Source of the DNA: Microcebus murinus | Taxonomy: Eukaryota; Chordata; Mammalia; Primates; Cheirogaleidae | Assembly: GCF_040939455.1 (NCBI RefSeq) | Contig: NC_134120.1 | Span: forward strand, 55,319,001 to 55,383,000 | Length of the DNA stretch: 64,000 nucleotides | Direction: 5' to 3' | Shown: positions 1 through 10,988 of the stretch, piece after piece | How the letters are laid out: each line of letters starts with the position of its first letter | How positions within the stretch are numbered: the first letter of the stretch is position 1 | Made by a program: the position numbers and the translations under genes | The notes under the pieces: model-generated | The model's database searches: none | What the model was told of the DNA's origin: nothing | The model's input: only the letters and a program-made list of their open reading frames with translations

Positions 1-594
1 TATCCTTTGGCGTGTTATTCTTTCTTATCAAATGCACAAGAGAGAGAAATGCTGAGTTGAATTGTTTTTTAAAACAAGAAACACTGCGTGCATTTGCGTG
101 CACTTACTGCACGGTCGATCCGTGGGGAAGCCAGACTGGGGCAGGCTGTCCAGACAAGCTGGCGATGAAGCTGGAGCCCTTTGCAGATGATGAGTAGAGT
201 TGAAGCATTGTCGGATGGCTTTTTAAGTTTTCATCTTCAAGAGCGTTTTGAGGGTTGGCCTTGCAGGATCAGTAGGGTTGCTTTGGGGACTTTGGGTCCG
301 TTGTTTTGAGCAGAGCTCTAGGGTGGAGTAAACCATTGGACTCCAAAGCTGTGCTTTGTTCCAGCCAGGCAGGTGCACCACAGGTCAGAGCACTGTGCCC
401 TGAGGGCCCTCGAGAAGGAAGGCCCAGGGCTGGGAGGAACTCCAGGCATTTCTGAGCAGCAGTTACCTGGCTCCAGTGTAGAGTGAGGCTGGGTCTGAGA
501 TGAAAGGATACCTGGGAAGGCAGAAAAAGGAACAAAGCTTGGGAGGTGAGAAGTTGTCTCCTGAGCTCGGGGTGCCTGGGTGAGCTACAGAGGG

Positions 595-724
595 CAGCCC
601 TGCCCTGCCCTGCCCTGCCCTGCCCTGCCCTGCCCTGCCCTGCCCTGCCCTGCCCTGCCCTGCCTTGCCCTGCCCTGCCCTGCCCTGCCCTGCCCTGCCC
701 TGCCTTGCCCTGCCCTGCCCTGCC
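595..724. repeat. (CCCTG)n pentanucleotide array
   Basis: About 26 tandem copies of CCCTG on the + strand, nearly pure, with two CCTTG variants 40 bases apart. The minus strand is (GGGCA)n, so G-triplets recur every five bases with two-base loops, which satisfies the usual G-quadruplex pattern several times. A 5-mer keeps all frames open, so it gives spurious repetitive ORFs on both strands; these are not genes. Copy number is likely polymorphic (inference). Confidence 0.95.
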
Positions 725-1192
725 TCTGTGTCCTGACACTTCCCCCTGCCGGCGCCTGGCACTGTGCTGGAACTCCCGGTGTGAGGGAGAGTTTTTCCAC
801 TCCCTTCCTAATAGTGCATAACTGCAAACTAGCATACGTGACTGTGGAGTGACCTTTGACTAGATTTCAATCTTATGCATAACTGCAAGATAACATGACT
901 AAGTAACTATAGAGTAACACGTGACTAGACCACGGGCTTGTGCAGACTTTGTAACTGTTTGCTTCCGTAACATATAAAAGTCACCAGGCTTAGACCCCAT
1001 TTTGCTCAGAATTTGGATGTGCGACCCCTCTGAGCCCTCCGTCATAGTAAAAGCTTTCGGTTTGTTTCCGGGTCTTGTTTGCTGTGACACTGGAGCCCCG
1101 GGAGGGTGACATGGTATCTCCCCATCAGTGGTTCTAACCTACTGTTTGCACGGGGAAGGGAGGGCTTGGTGAGGGCTTGTTGGATGAGGGAA

Positions 1193-1225
1193 GAATGAAT
1201 GAATGAATGAATAAATGAATGAATG
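1193..1225. repeat. (GAAT)n microsatellite
   Basis: About eight tandem GAAT units with one AAAT variant, just upstream of an Alu. It is an ordinary short tandem repeat. Confidence 0.9.
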
Positions 1226-1280
1226 GAAAAGCCCTGAGAAAGAGAATTCCTAAGCTACGATGGAGAAAAATAGAAATGAG

Positions 1281-1622
1281 GGCTGGGCGGGGTGGCTCAC
1301 GCCTATAACCCTAGCACTCTGGGAGGCCGAGGCAGGTGGATTGCTCAAGGTCAGGAGTTCGAAACCAGCCTGAGCCAAGAGCAAGACACCGTCTCTACTA
1401 TAAATAGAAAGAAATTAATTGGTCAACTAAAAATATATAGAAAAAATTAGCTGGGCATGGTGGCGCATGCCTGTATTCCCAGCTACTTGTGAGGCTGAGG
1501 CAGGAGGATCCCTTGAGCCCAGGAGTTTGAGGTTGCTGTGAGCTAGGCTGACACCACGTCACTCTAGCCCGAGCAACAAAGTGAGACTCTGTACCAAAAA
1601 AAAAAAAACAAAAGAAACCCCC
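1281..1622 (+). mobile_element. Alu SINE, strepsirrhine type, with intact target-site duplication
   Basis: A dimeric Alu starting gctgggcggggtggctcac, with a linker containing the attaattggtcaacta motif, a second arm and an A-rich tail. It is flanked by a perfect 15-base direct repeat, aaaaatagaaatgag, at 1266-1280 and 1623-1637, the mark of L1-mediated insertion. The perfect duplication suggests a fairly recent insertion. No gene function. Confidence 0.95.
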
Positions 1623-3815
1623 AAAAATAGAAATGAGCATGATCAGTGTTGGGGAGAGGTCCCCACCCTGACTCTCAGCAGTTTGTCGGAAACAGCTGGC
1701 CTCATGAAGGAGTGCTGCCTGCCGCAAAGGCATCTTCCTAATCTTCAAGGGCACAGGAGGATGTCATAGTCCCTCCCTTTCCAATTTCTTGGGGGTTGTA
1801 TGGCCAGGATCTGCTCATCCACAGGAGGCCTTAAAAACAACTGAGATGAAAAGAACTGAACTGTGGTTTGGGGGAAGACGAGCCAGAGTCCGTACTGAAA
1901 TAGCAGCAGCATTGATTGGGATCTCATGAGCTGATGATTTAATTCTGCCATCACCTCTTTGAACTCTGAGCATCGATTTGCACACTGCAGATAAACAGCA
2001 GCTTGGCAGTGTTTTGTGAGGGCTCAGGATCAGCCGACTGTCCCCGGGAGGTGACACTTCTGGAAGAGGATTTTCCAATGAGCATTACAGGCCAATTCCC
2101 CTGTCGCCCAGGTTTGCTGGAATTGTCTCCTGTTGGGGGTCAGAATTGAAAAGGGGAGAAGATGGTTCAGACTGCTGGCTGTATTTCAAATCTCATTTCA
2201 TGTTTTGGTATCTGAAGAAAAACAAGTGCCTCTGAATTTCAACATTTTGTCCTTGATCTTTTGGCTTTTAAAGTTATACCTTTAACATAAGAAGAGAACC
2301 GGATCAGTATTTTTTCCTTCCTGCAGTAAATATGTCTTGTTTCCTTTTTGTTTATAGATCTCAAAATGTCTCCGTGATTCTTTCAGTTAAGAATGTATTG
2401 ACGGTGATGTCTCTGTGCTGCCAAAATCTTAGACCACTGCCCCTTCCTGCCTTGCTGCCTCGCACAGAAGAGCAGCTGAGCAACTGAGGGCAGTGGCTTT
2501 GCTCTACCTTCTGGGCAATTTCTTGACTGTATCTTCTAACTCCTAGAAATTTTAATTTCTATAAATTTCTAGAAATTTTAATTTCCACGTCACATTTTTA
2601 ATTTCTAGGTATTTCTTAGCTGTTTATTTTTAAAAGATTAAAATGCAAATTGAAAGCTCTGTTTGCACTGTGGCTTGTCAACTGGCATACACGTGGCCTT
2701 GAGTTGGGGGACCCCAAATATCAGGAACTATAGGGCTTTTTTTCTCTACCTGGAGGGGAGCCCTCATAGCTTCTGCCTGGGCTAATTCTGCGTAGGGTGA
2801 CTGGCACCTGGCCCCTCCCATAACTATGCCTCATGTCCCCAAGCCCAGCCCCTGTCTGATGTAGGTTTCCTGGGGTGTAAACCTCCCATCTCCTCCCGGG
2901 ACTGGGGAGGCTGTCCCTGGTTATGTGGCCTAAGGCTCCCAGGGTATGTTTTTGTGCAGCCTTTTAACTGATGCAGGTTTTGGCCTTGTCCTCCAGTTCT
3001 TGATATCTTTCGGGATTCTGCGGCATGACTTGTCTTCTCCTTGGCTCCCTGCCCTGCCGGCACTTTGGTTTCAGTCTTCATTCTCAGGAACCATTTGTCC
3101 TCTTGAATTTTACTGATATCCCTTCTCTGGTGTTGTCTCTTCTCCTATCTCTTTGACCTTGTAAATTTGTGTCTTTTATCTTAAACTATTTTATAGGGAT
3201 TTTGGAAGGGAGTGGATATAAATGCATGTGTTCAATTTCCAATGTGTAACTGGACCCTTATACTAATCAGCTTTAAAGAATTATTTAACTGAGAAAGAAA
3301 AGATCTGGGACACAATCTTTATATAATTAAGCAAAATTTGGAGGTTATTATCCAACCATCAGATTCTAAGGAGAAAACTTTAGAAATGTAGAAATCAGAA
3401 TTTGTAGGTCTTATAGGGTAACACCTAGAGAAATAGACCATGTGTATTTTTAGTGCTGAGGTTAATAACATTAATTCTCTTTCTACTAAAACAACATGGT
3501 GTGTTAACATACTTCTCTAGATCCCTCCCAAAGTTTCTGAGTTTTTGGAAATAGATGTTTTGTGCATATGCTCATTCTAGGTTAATTATTATATATATGT
3601 GGGACATGTTTCTATAACTTATTTTTACGATACTACTTTTCTTCTATGAAAGCAGTGCAATTTCATTATAGAAAATAGTGGTAAGAAATATCCTCCCACC
3701 CCTTCCCCAAGTCCCATCAACCAGAGATTCCTACTGCTGTCATTTGGTTATGTGTCTCTGTCAGGTTAGAGCTGGCACTCTGGATCTTCATGGCTGTATC
3801 CTCATTCTTTTCTAG

Positions 3816-3895
3816 GACACCGGGGTTGGGAAATCAAGCATCGTGTGTCGATTTGTCCAGGATCACTTTGACCACAACATCAGCCCTACCATTGG
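3816..3895 (+). CDS. RAB31: RAB31 coding exon 2 (P-loop and switch I)
   Basis: An 80-base exon between tctag and gtaag. It opens in phase 0 and encodes DTGVGKSSIV then CRFVQDHFDHNISPTI, plus the first two bases of a glycine codon. It covers about residues 13-39: most of the P-loop (G1, GxxxxGKS, whose first Gly comes from exon 1), with Lys near 18 and Ser near 19 for phosphate and magnesium binding, and switch I with its Thr near 37. The CRFVQDHFDHN stretch separates RAB31 from its paralogue RAB22A, which I recall having WRFVEDSFDPN. Rab31 is a Rab5-subfamily GTPase of the trans-Golgi and endosomes, linked to trafficking of mannose-6-phosphate receptor and EGFR (family knowledge). No defect is seen. 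Confidence 0.97.
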
Positions 3896-5090
3896 GTAAG
3901 TTCCTGTGTGTTGTTCTTCTTCACGCTGCTTCCTTTCAGAGCACACAGAGAGGTCACTTTGTGCCTGAGCCTCAGAGAATCAATCCCAACAGAAATTCAG
4001 GGACCTTTGAATATATGTCCAGGCTTATGATCTCGGCCAACTTTCCTCATGCCACTGCCTAAGGCCATTTCCTTGACCTGGGGGAGTGTTATTCTGCAAA
4101 TCATGTTGGCTTTATTTCCAGACAGAAGATGATACACAGGGCAAATCTCTGATGCTCTTGCTTTAAGTTGCCTGCTGGTAAACCCTGGAAACACTGCCAT
4201 CCTGTACATCAGAGCAGACTGGACAGTCCATGGAGCAGATTGATTTTCCTTTTCTGGATTAATCTGATGTCAGCATTCCCACTCCTGTGCATGGGGAGGG
4301 GTGGAGGTGGACTGTTCAGCTCTTAAGCTCCCGGCCTGAGAATGCACAAGCATTTTCCTACCCACCTCCCCTTTCCTCTGGACTCTGGCCACATGTGCTT
4401 TTGCTGTGCTGTTTTGCAGATGCTTGCTTTTACACTCTTAGAACTTGGCCTTGCTTGTTTTTCACCCTGAAGATATGCTCTACCCTAGAGCATGGTTTAT
4501 TTTCCTCAGAAGGGAAATAGTATATCTGTATATTTTGGGAAAGCTCCAGGATTATTGAGGATGGGGGAGATGGTCTGTATCAGAAGTGGAGAAAATTGAT
4601 GGTGGGGAATAAGTAGATGCTCAGGAGTACTTGTTCAGTAGGCCAGTGGTTGGAGCTATGTGGGCAGAGAATATCTACCACATGTTATAGTTAAGAAATG
4701 GCTTAAAGAAGCATGATAGCAAAAAAATGTTTCAAGAATTATGAAGGGTCTGAGATTTTATCCTATTTGCAGCCTGCAACTTGTTAACAAGTTAAGGGTT
4801 ATAACTTGATAGCCTGCCTCAGTTTCATGGATGCTGGCAGAAGATGTGAGACTCCTGGGTCAAGACTGAAGCAGTAGCAGAGTATTAGCATTTTATATTG
4901 GTTCCTTGAGTCCAAATTTCCCATACGGTGACATGAAGAGTCAAATGGCACCCCTCATGCAGTGAGTTTCATTATAGGAGTGGAGTCCTGAGCTGAAGGA
5001 ACCCAGATTTTTTATACTGGGCAGTGAGCACTGCCTGTTCTTGCCTTCAGAGGGAGACTGTCTCACTCTTCCAAGGCTGCTTGCAGTGCA

Positions 5091-5300
5091 AATTGGGCAT
5101 CCCTAATCCAAAATCTGAAATCCGAAATGCTCCAAAGTCTGAAACTTTTTGAGTGCTGACATGATACTCAAAGGTTGTATTCAAAGGAAATGCTCATTGG
5201 AGCATTTTGGATCTTGGAATTTCAGATTTGCGATGCTCAACTGAGTAAGTATAATGCAAATATTCCAAAATCTGAAAAAATTCCAAAATATAAGACATGT
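5091..5300. mobile_element. Tigger-related MITE fossil
   Basis: The left side reads gggcatccctaatccaaaat, followed by repeated tccaaaatctgaaa motifs and an internal complementary section (attttggatcttggaatttc). This is the hairpin-like pattern of a short nonautonomous mariner/Tigger-type element in mammals. The right terminus is indistinct. The family assignment is from memory. Confidence 0.6.
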
Positions 5301-5372
5301 TTAGCACTAGACATTTACTTTGTCTAGTAAATACATTTTCATGGTTTGGGGTTTTGAAAAAATTACATATTA

Positions 5373-5754
5373 CAGTTGACTCTTGAACAACGTGAGGTTA
5401 GGGGCACCAACCCCTGCACAGTTGAAAAACTGTGTGTAACTTTTGATTGCTCAGAAACTTCGCTACTAATATCCTACTGTTGACCAGAAGCCTTACCCAT
5501 AACATAAGCAATTGATCAGCACATGTTCTGCATATTACATGTATTATATGCTGTGTTCTTACAATAAAGCTAGAGAAAAGAAAATGTTACTAAGAGGATC
5601 ATCATAAAGGTCTTCACCCCCAGAGTCTTCATACTGAGCAGGCTGAGGACGAGGAGGGAAAAGAAGGGATGGTCTTGCTGTCTCGGGTGGCAGAGGTGGA
5701 AGGAAATCCGTGTGGACTCACACAGTTCAAACCGTGTAGTACAAGGGTCAACTA
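5373..5754. mobile_element. Tigger/MER2-type DNA transposon fossil
   Basis: Terminal inverted repeats are visible: cagttgactcttgaacaac at the left, and acaagggtcaacta at the right, whose complement is tagttgacccttgt. A TA precedes the left end, matching the TA target of Tc1/mariner transposons. The inner sequence (tactgttgaccagaagcctt, acaataaagctagagaaaag) matches my memory of the MER2/Tigger2 group. At about 380 bp it has no transposase and is nonautonomous. It lies some 70 bases from another Tigger-like fossil. Confidence 0.8.
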
Positions 5755-5849
5755 AATATGGAAATTCTCTGTACTATTTGCTCATTTTTTGTAATCCTAA
5801 AACTGCTCTGGAAAAGAAAATCAATTCGTTATAAAATTATGTCTTAGTT

Positions 5850-6800
5850 TTAAAAATTATAGTACTCATTATGAAAAAATTCACACCATGTAGAAATGTA
5901 TAAAATAAAAAGTGAAGTCAGAGAATTGTATTAGCTCGCCAGTCCCATATTCTCCAATTTCTCTAACCAATATTTAGAGTCCCGAGTGCATGTTCAGCAT
6001 ATTTCTTGTATTTTCTATGGATATGCAGGTATACAAATAGAAATTTTATGAAAATGGAAACTATCATACTATGCCTAACATGCTACAGCATCCATTCCCA
6101 GTCTGTGTAGGTCTTCCTTACTCTTTTTCATGGCTTCCTGTGCATTTCCTTGACAAAGTCAAGATTAAAGTTTAATTCTTCTGATTGTAAAAGTTCATGT
6201 GCACTCTAAAAAAAAAATCCCCCAAACACAGAATTTATAAAAATAGGAATCATAGTGTATATACAGTTTTATACCTTGTGCTTTCTACTTAATATATTTT
6301 GAACATTTTCTCATGTCACACAATATTCAAAAACATGAAGAAAAATATTTTTTGATTATAAAAATATTATATATTCATCATAAACCATTGAAAATGAAGA
6401 AAACCATGAAGAAAAGTAAAAAAATTACCTCTAATCTATCTCTCAGCGGTAACTATAATGCTAAACATTTGGTGTATTTTCTTCAATCTCTTTCTTGTAT
6501 ACATGTGTGTACAGCTGTGTGTACACGTGTGTATGTTTTATTCAGCATTATATTGTGAATTTCATGCCAGTAAATAGTCTTTAAAAACAATGATTTTTAA
6601 TGTCTGCATTTTCTGTTTAAGGCATTTAGGTTGTTTAAAAACTTCTTATAAATGATGTTATGATATACATCCTTGAGCATAGATACTTGTGTGTATCTCT
6701 GATTATTTGTTTAGGTTAAGTTATTAGTAATGGAATAATTTAGTCGCATTTAGGGCTCCTGAGGAATATTGGCACTTTTTTTTCAGAAACGTCCAGCTTT
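5850..6800. repeat. Decayed LINE-like sequence
   Basis: AT-rich sequence with phrases typical of ancient L1-like or HAL1-like elements in mammals (gaacattttctcatgtca, catttaggttgtttaaaaac, gttatgatatacatccttg). Too diverged to assign family or orientation. It contains a short tgtgtgtac/gtacacgtgtgt stretch near 6500-6535. Confidence 0.35.
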
Positions 6801-6914
6801 AGCTATTATTTTTAAAAAATTTGTATGTATGATTTACAAGTCTGTTCTTTTCCTCTAAACTTCACACATAAGCATTTTCTCATCCCTTAAAGTTTCTTGG
6901 GAAGCAATTTTCAG

Positions 6915-7262
6915 TGCTAGTTACTAGAGTCTGGAAAGGGTAGGAGAAATAGGGATAGGGAGACGATTGTTAACTGATACAAAATTACAACTAGATAGGA
7001 GAAATAAGCTCTAGTGTTCTATAGCACACTAGGGCGACTATAGTTAACAATTTATTATGCATTATATATTTTCAAGTAGCTAGAAGAAAGCATTTTGGAT
7101 GTTCCAAACACAAAGAGATGATAAGGGTCTGGGGTTATAAATTTGCTAATTGCTCTGACTTGATCATTACACAATTGCAAACATGTCTGGAAATACTACT
7201 CTGTATCCCGTAAATATGTCCAATTATTGTGTACCAACTAAAAATAAAAGGGAAAAAAAGAA
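6915..7262 (+). mobile_element. L1 3' UTR end, 5'-truncated
   Basis: Matches the usual layout of older L1M-type 3' UTRs: gatagg near the start, ctctagtgttctatagcaca, agggcgactatagttaacaa, a cacaaagagatgataagggt block, then ttgtgtaccaactaaaaata and an A-rich tail. Only about 350 bases remain and no ORF2 is present. Plus orientation, the same as RAB31. Confidence 0.75.
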
Positions 7263-7555
7263 CTGAATGAATGAACCCATTAAAAATGTGGCATAAAAAT
7301 AATTGGGAGGGCATTTACCAACTTATTAGCAGAGACTGTGGTTAGGTAGTGAGACAGTTGATTTTTATTTCCTTCATTTTCATTCTTTGAATTTCTTTCT
7401 TGTAAAGTACATATTGCTTTTATAATGGGAAAAGTAATAATGATATCAACGTTTTTGGAATGTATTTGCTCTTATCAGTAGCCGAAGATGTATATTTTAA
7501 GCATTTTTTTAAAGAAATAAGTGAATAAATGTGGTTTTGATAATACTGGATCACA

Positions 7556-7822
7556 TCATTTAGAAGAATACTTAGAATTTCCATTTAGGGCAATTGTAGG
7601 TTGATAGTTAGAACCCTCTATTAGCCTTTGGTTTTTGTAGTGGGAGTAGTGTGGAATTGCAGGGACATACACTTTTCTCCTTGGGACTTCTGTGATTGGC
7701 CTCTTATTGGGAGAATTAGAGGTTGAGGGAACATTACTGTGATGAGTGCTGTGAGGCGGGCTGGGTCCTGAGCTGCAAGGTGGGCCAGGCAGGACCATAA
7801 GCGAGTAAGGGAGAGGCATCAT
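7556..7822 (-). other. Unidentified 88-codon open frame, possible retrocopy fragment
   Basis: An uninterrupted minus-strand frame from ATG to stop in otherwise AT-rich intron. The translation is Ser/Pro-rich at first (PPHSTHHSNVPSTSNSPNKR), then basic and Tyr-rich (VPAIPHYSHYKNQRL). It is not Alu, L1 or simple repeat, and its composition is more protein-like than most chance frames here. I do not recognise the source. No splice structure, promoter or poly(A) signal supports an active gene. It could be a fragment of a processed pseudogene or a chance frame. Confidence 0.15.
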
Positions 7823-8983
7823 GACCCCTACCCCTAAAAACTCCAGTGTGCATCTCCTAAGGATGAGTACATAATGAGGAAACCATTATCGTACCTAGAA
7901 AATTAATTCAATTCAGTATAATATCTCACATATTATTTAAATTTCCAAATTTAAATTTCTGCAGTTGTACTTAAAATCTCTTTGAAAGCTGTTTTCGCCC
8001 TAATCCAGGATCCCGCCAAGGCTCATAAATTGCATTTGGTTGTTTTATCTCTTTCCTCTTAATCTAGATTCTAGAGAAGTATTCCTGTGTTTTGTTTGCT
8101 TTTCATGACATTGACTTACATGAGGCATTCAGGCCAGCTTGTCTTGTAAAATGTGCTACATTTGACATTTGCCCGATTGTTTCCTTAAATTCAGTTAAAC
8201 ATTTTTGGCCAGAATGCTACACAGGTAATATATCTACTTCTTACTGCTTCACTTCAGGAAGCTTTCATGTCAGATTGCCCCACTATTGGGGATGTTTGCT
8301 GTTTTTTAATGGATGGAAAACTTTATCTCACAGAAGAAAAGTCAAGATTATTAAACATTCCTTGTATTTTTATACCTTTCACGAGCACAGAGAAAATGCT
8401 TATTAAGAGTAAATATTCAAAAAAGAAAATAGAAAATGTTTCATTATCTACAGAGACTTTAAAATCTTCTTTTCTTATAGAGAAAACCTAAGTATTTGTT
8501 AAGTAACCAATCTTTGTCCTTCATTTATGCCGTCAGGTTGGGACTTAGATACAGTATTGTATTAGCTGCTACTAGTGCTGGGATCATGCCAGTAGGTAAA
8601 TATGCAAGGCAACTTTCCTTTTGTGCCATTGCAAAGCCAAAACCATAACAAGTCAAAATACCAGCTGCCTTTTTCACTCTTAATTGTCGTAGTACGTTTT
8701 TAAAATCCAAGCTTATATTCTTTGCTGAGATCTGGGGAGTATTATCCTAGAACAATTGAAGCTAACTAGCTTGGAAAACAGAGTCTTCTAAATGCATTCT
8801 TTGTCTTGTTTCTAAACTCCTGCTTGGACTAAGAAAATGCAGAATATTTTCTTTTGTCTCTCTTAGGGGTTCCCTAGGACAAGAGCTTTTGGAGTCCTGC
8901 TGAGGGCGACATTAACTTGTTTGACTCATGAATGATTGTGAAGAAACCATGCAGTAATGTGGGAATGCTGCTCTCTTTTTCAG

Positions 8984-9065
8984 GGCATCTTTTATGACCA
9001 AAACTGTGCCTTGTGGGAATGAACTTCACAAGTTCCTCATCTGGGACACTGCTGGTCAGGAGCGG
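8984..9065 (+). CDS. RAB31: RAB31 coding exon 3 (switch I end to G3 motif)
   Basis: An 82-base exon between ctttttcag and gtgagt. It completes the split Gly and encodes ASFMTKTVPCGNELHKFLIW then DTAGQER, about residues 40-66. IGASF is the RabF1 region, with the Ala typical of the Rab5/22/31 group. WDTAGQER is the G3 motif; its Gln near 64 is the catalytic Gln, so GTP hydrolysis looks intact. The exon ends in phase 0. Exons 2 and 3 together are 162 bases, so losing both would keep frame but remove the nucleotide-binding core. Confidence 0.97.
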
Positions 9066-10659
9066 GTGAGTAGATGCTGTCGTTGGCTTTCTAGTGAAAA
9101 TACAGAGATTAGTTTCTGAAGGTTTCTTTGTATTAGGCAGGACTCTACTGGTTGCAAGAGACAGAAATCTAGCTTGAAATGATTTAAGCAAAGAGGAAAC
9201 GTACTCTTCAGGTACGTGCAAAGTCTAAAGGGGCGCCGTGTGAGGTAGGGCTGAGTTCCAGTCCCCTTTGTTTCTGGTTCTTTCCATGTAGTGCAATTGT
9301 GGTTGCACTCTGATTGGCTTCATTTTTAGGCAGACCCACCCTCCCTCCTTTCCCCAGGGGTGGCAAGGATGGCTCCGTTAGCAACTCCACACCTACCTTC
9401 GGCCTGCTTCCCCACCCACAAGGGGGCTAGCGCACCTCTCCTGCGGGGAGCATACGCCCTAGGGCCTGCGCGTTCTCACTGGCAGGCCCGGGGCGCGCTT
9501 GCACTCTTGAACTGAAGGCAGCAGTGTTCAGGGCTCTGTGTGCCCCCACTGTAGGGCCAGGTAATACATGGAGCCCGAGAGGCAGGGCCTGTATGCCCTG
9601 CGTCTGAGCCTCATTGCCTGGGAAGTCAGGCCTGGTTCCCGGAGGAAATTCTGCAATCTCTTACTGGAAAGTGGCTCATGGATGCTGAGACCAGAAACAG
9701 CAGGTGACTTCTCTCCTGTTTTTAATTCTATTTGTGGGAAATACTTATGGACAAGATTATACATTTTAGAAGCTCATACCTTTAGATTTTAAAAAGGGGA
9801 ATAATAAATACCGCGACAAATAACAGGGTATTGTGTAAAAACTCGACTGTATGTTACCAAAATCGAAAGGGGTGGCCAGGGTAAATCACACGCAGAGATA
9901 CCAATACCTCGTCTTAACCAAGAACTTTCAGCCAGATCACAATTTTGATCAGAGCTGGTGATTATGGAGTAAAATAGGTTGAATTTCCCTTGTCTGATCC
10001 AAACTCAGATATCGCCTTCTCTGCCTGCCCTGGCGAAACGTCACCACCTCCTTTTCCCGGCCGCTGCATTCACTCCCTCCTTCGCTTTTGCCCGTAGCTC
10101 TTATGTTCACTTATTGATTCTGTTATTGCCTCTCTCTAAAAGGAATAATCCAGGGTTCAGGATAATCCGTATTTTCTAACTAATCAAGTGTCATTATAGT
10201 AATAGTTTATATAATTTTCATCTTATCTAAATCCCCCTTTAAAACTGAAGTTCCCACATTTGTAGATTAAGGCATTTTAAACACTTTTCTTTAAAAAATT
10301 AGGATGAATCTTCTGGCCTACAAATGCTAACCTCATTAGAATGTCTTCTATTTTGGTGCTAAATTGAGAGCACAGACTTCTGTGCGCAGGAGGCCACTGC
10401 CTGGGGCACCTCTTTCACTCCGGTCATCAGCTGCGCTGAGATTGCTCACGAGGTGGCAGATTCAAGGAAAAATGTCGACTTAGGGATGTCACTTCTTTCC
10501 ATACGTGAGTGTTGTGCTGATCTGCTAGGTTTTTGTTTGGATTGTTAATTTAAATTTAAGCAGAGAGGTTTTCTTGCTCCCCTTTTTACTGTTGGCCATG
10601 AAGTAGTTGCTTTGCAGCTGCCTTTAAGGAGCATAACAAGTCAATTTTACAGATAGCGG

Positions 10660-10920
10660 CTTAATATTAGTAGCACTGCTTACTGCTTCTGCCGTGGCTG
10701 ATACTTCCTGACAACTTGCTATGTTCCACGTGCTGTTCTGAGTGCCTGTGTGCACCCGTGAACTTGGTCCTCCCAGCAGCACTGTGAGGTAGAGATTGTT
10801 ACTATTCCCATTCACAGGTGAGGTCATTGAGGCACAGAGAGGTTAAGTAACTTGCACATGATCACACAGCCAATAAGATGTAAAGCAGAAAGTTGAATCC
10901 AGCAATCTGAGTCCTGAGCT
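10660..10920 (+). mobile_element. MIR SINE
   Basis: Recognised by the MIR core and tail: cacgtgctgttctgagtgcc, cactgtgaggtagagattgt, aggcacagagaggttaagta, then acttgcacatgatcacacag and a final ccagcaatctgagtcc. Nearly full length, plus strand, old and diverged. Confidence 0.9.
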
Positions 10921-10941
10921 TTATTGTTTTATTTTGATAGA

Positions 10942-10988
10942 AAAATCACACAAGCCATACAGTGGAAATCACAAAGCCATACAGTGGA
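10942..10988. repeat. Two-copy tandem duplication of about 23 bp
   Basis: The phrase caagccatacagtggaaatc is followed at once by a near-identical copy beginning acaaagccatacagtggaaa. The two units differ by about one indel, so this looks like a recent local slippage duplication. Confidence 0.8.

Larger units (their letters stand above)
1..3815 (+). other. RAB31: RAB31 intron 1, 3' part
   Basis: Inferred to be the end of the first intron, because the next coding segment starts at the codon after the P-loop glycine that exon 1 should supply. It ends in a pyrimidine-rich acceptor (ctcattcttttctag). It holds a (CCCTG)n array, a short (GAAT)n array and one strepsirrhine-type Alu, all listed separately. 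The stretches 1-594, 725-1190 and 1640-3815 look like unique intronic sequence or repeats too decayed to recognise. ORFs there are short and unlike known proteins. A 16-bp perfect palindrome (aaatttctagaaattt) lies at 2563-2578 within a local AT-rich direct repeat. Confidence 0.8.
3896..8983 (+). other. RAB31: RAB31 intron 2
   Basis: A 5,088-base phase-2 intron, donor gtaag, acceptor ctctctttttcag. It holds two Tigger-type DNA transposon remnants, a decayed LINE-like stretch and an L1 3' end, listed separately. The stretches 3896-5090 and 7830-8983 show nothing I can identify. A 61-codon minus-strand ORF at 8525-8710 has hydrophobic character but matches nothing I recognise. Confidence 0.9.

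Noticed and set aside
269..835. A 188-codon minus-strand frame with Gly-Gln-Gly-Arg-Ala repeats, and overlapping frames in other phases
   Set aside because: The pentanucleotide array keeps every frame open. The flanking residues show no domain.
8525..8710. A hydrophobic 61-codon minus-strand frame considered as a TMEM14-type retrocopy
   Set aside because: Only a loose resemblance around LPTGMIPA; the rest does not align with what I know of that family.
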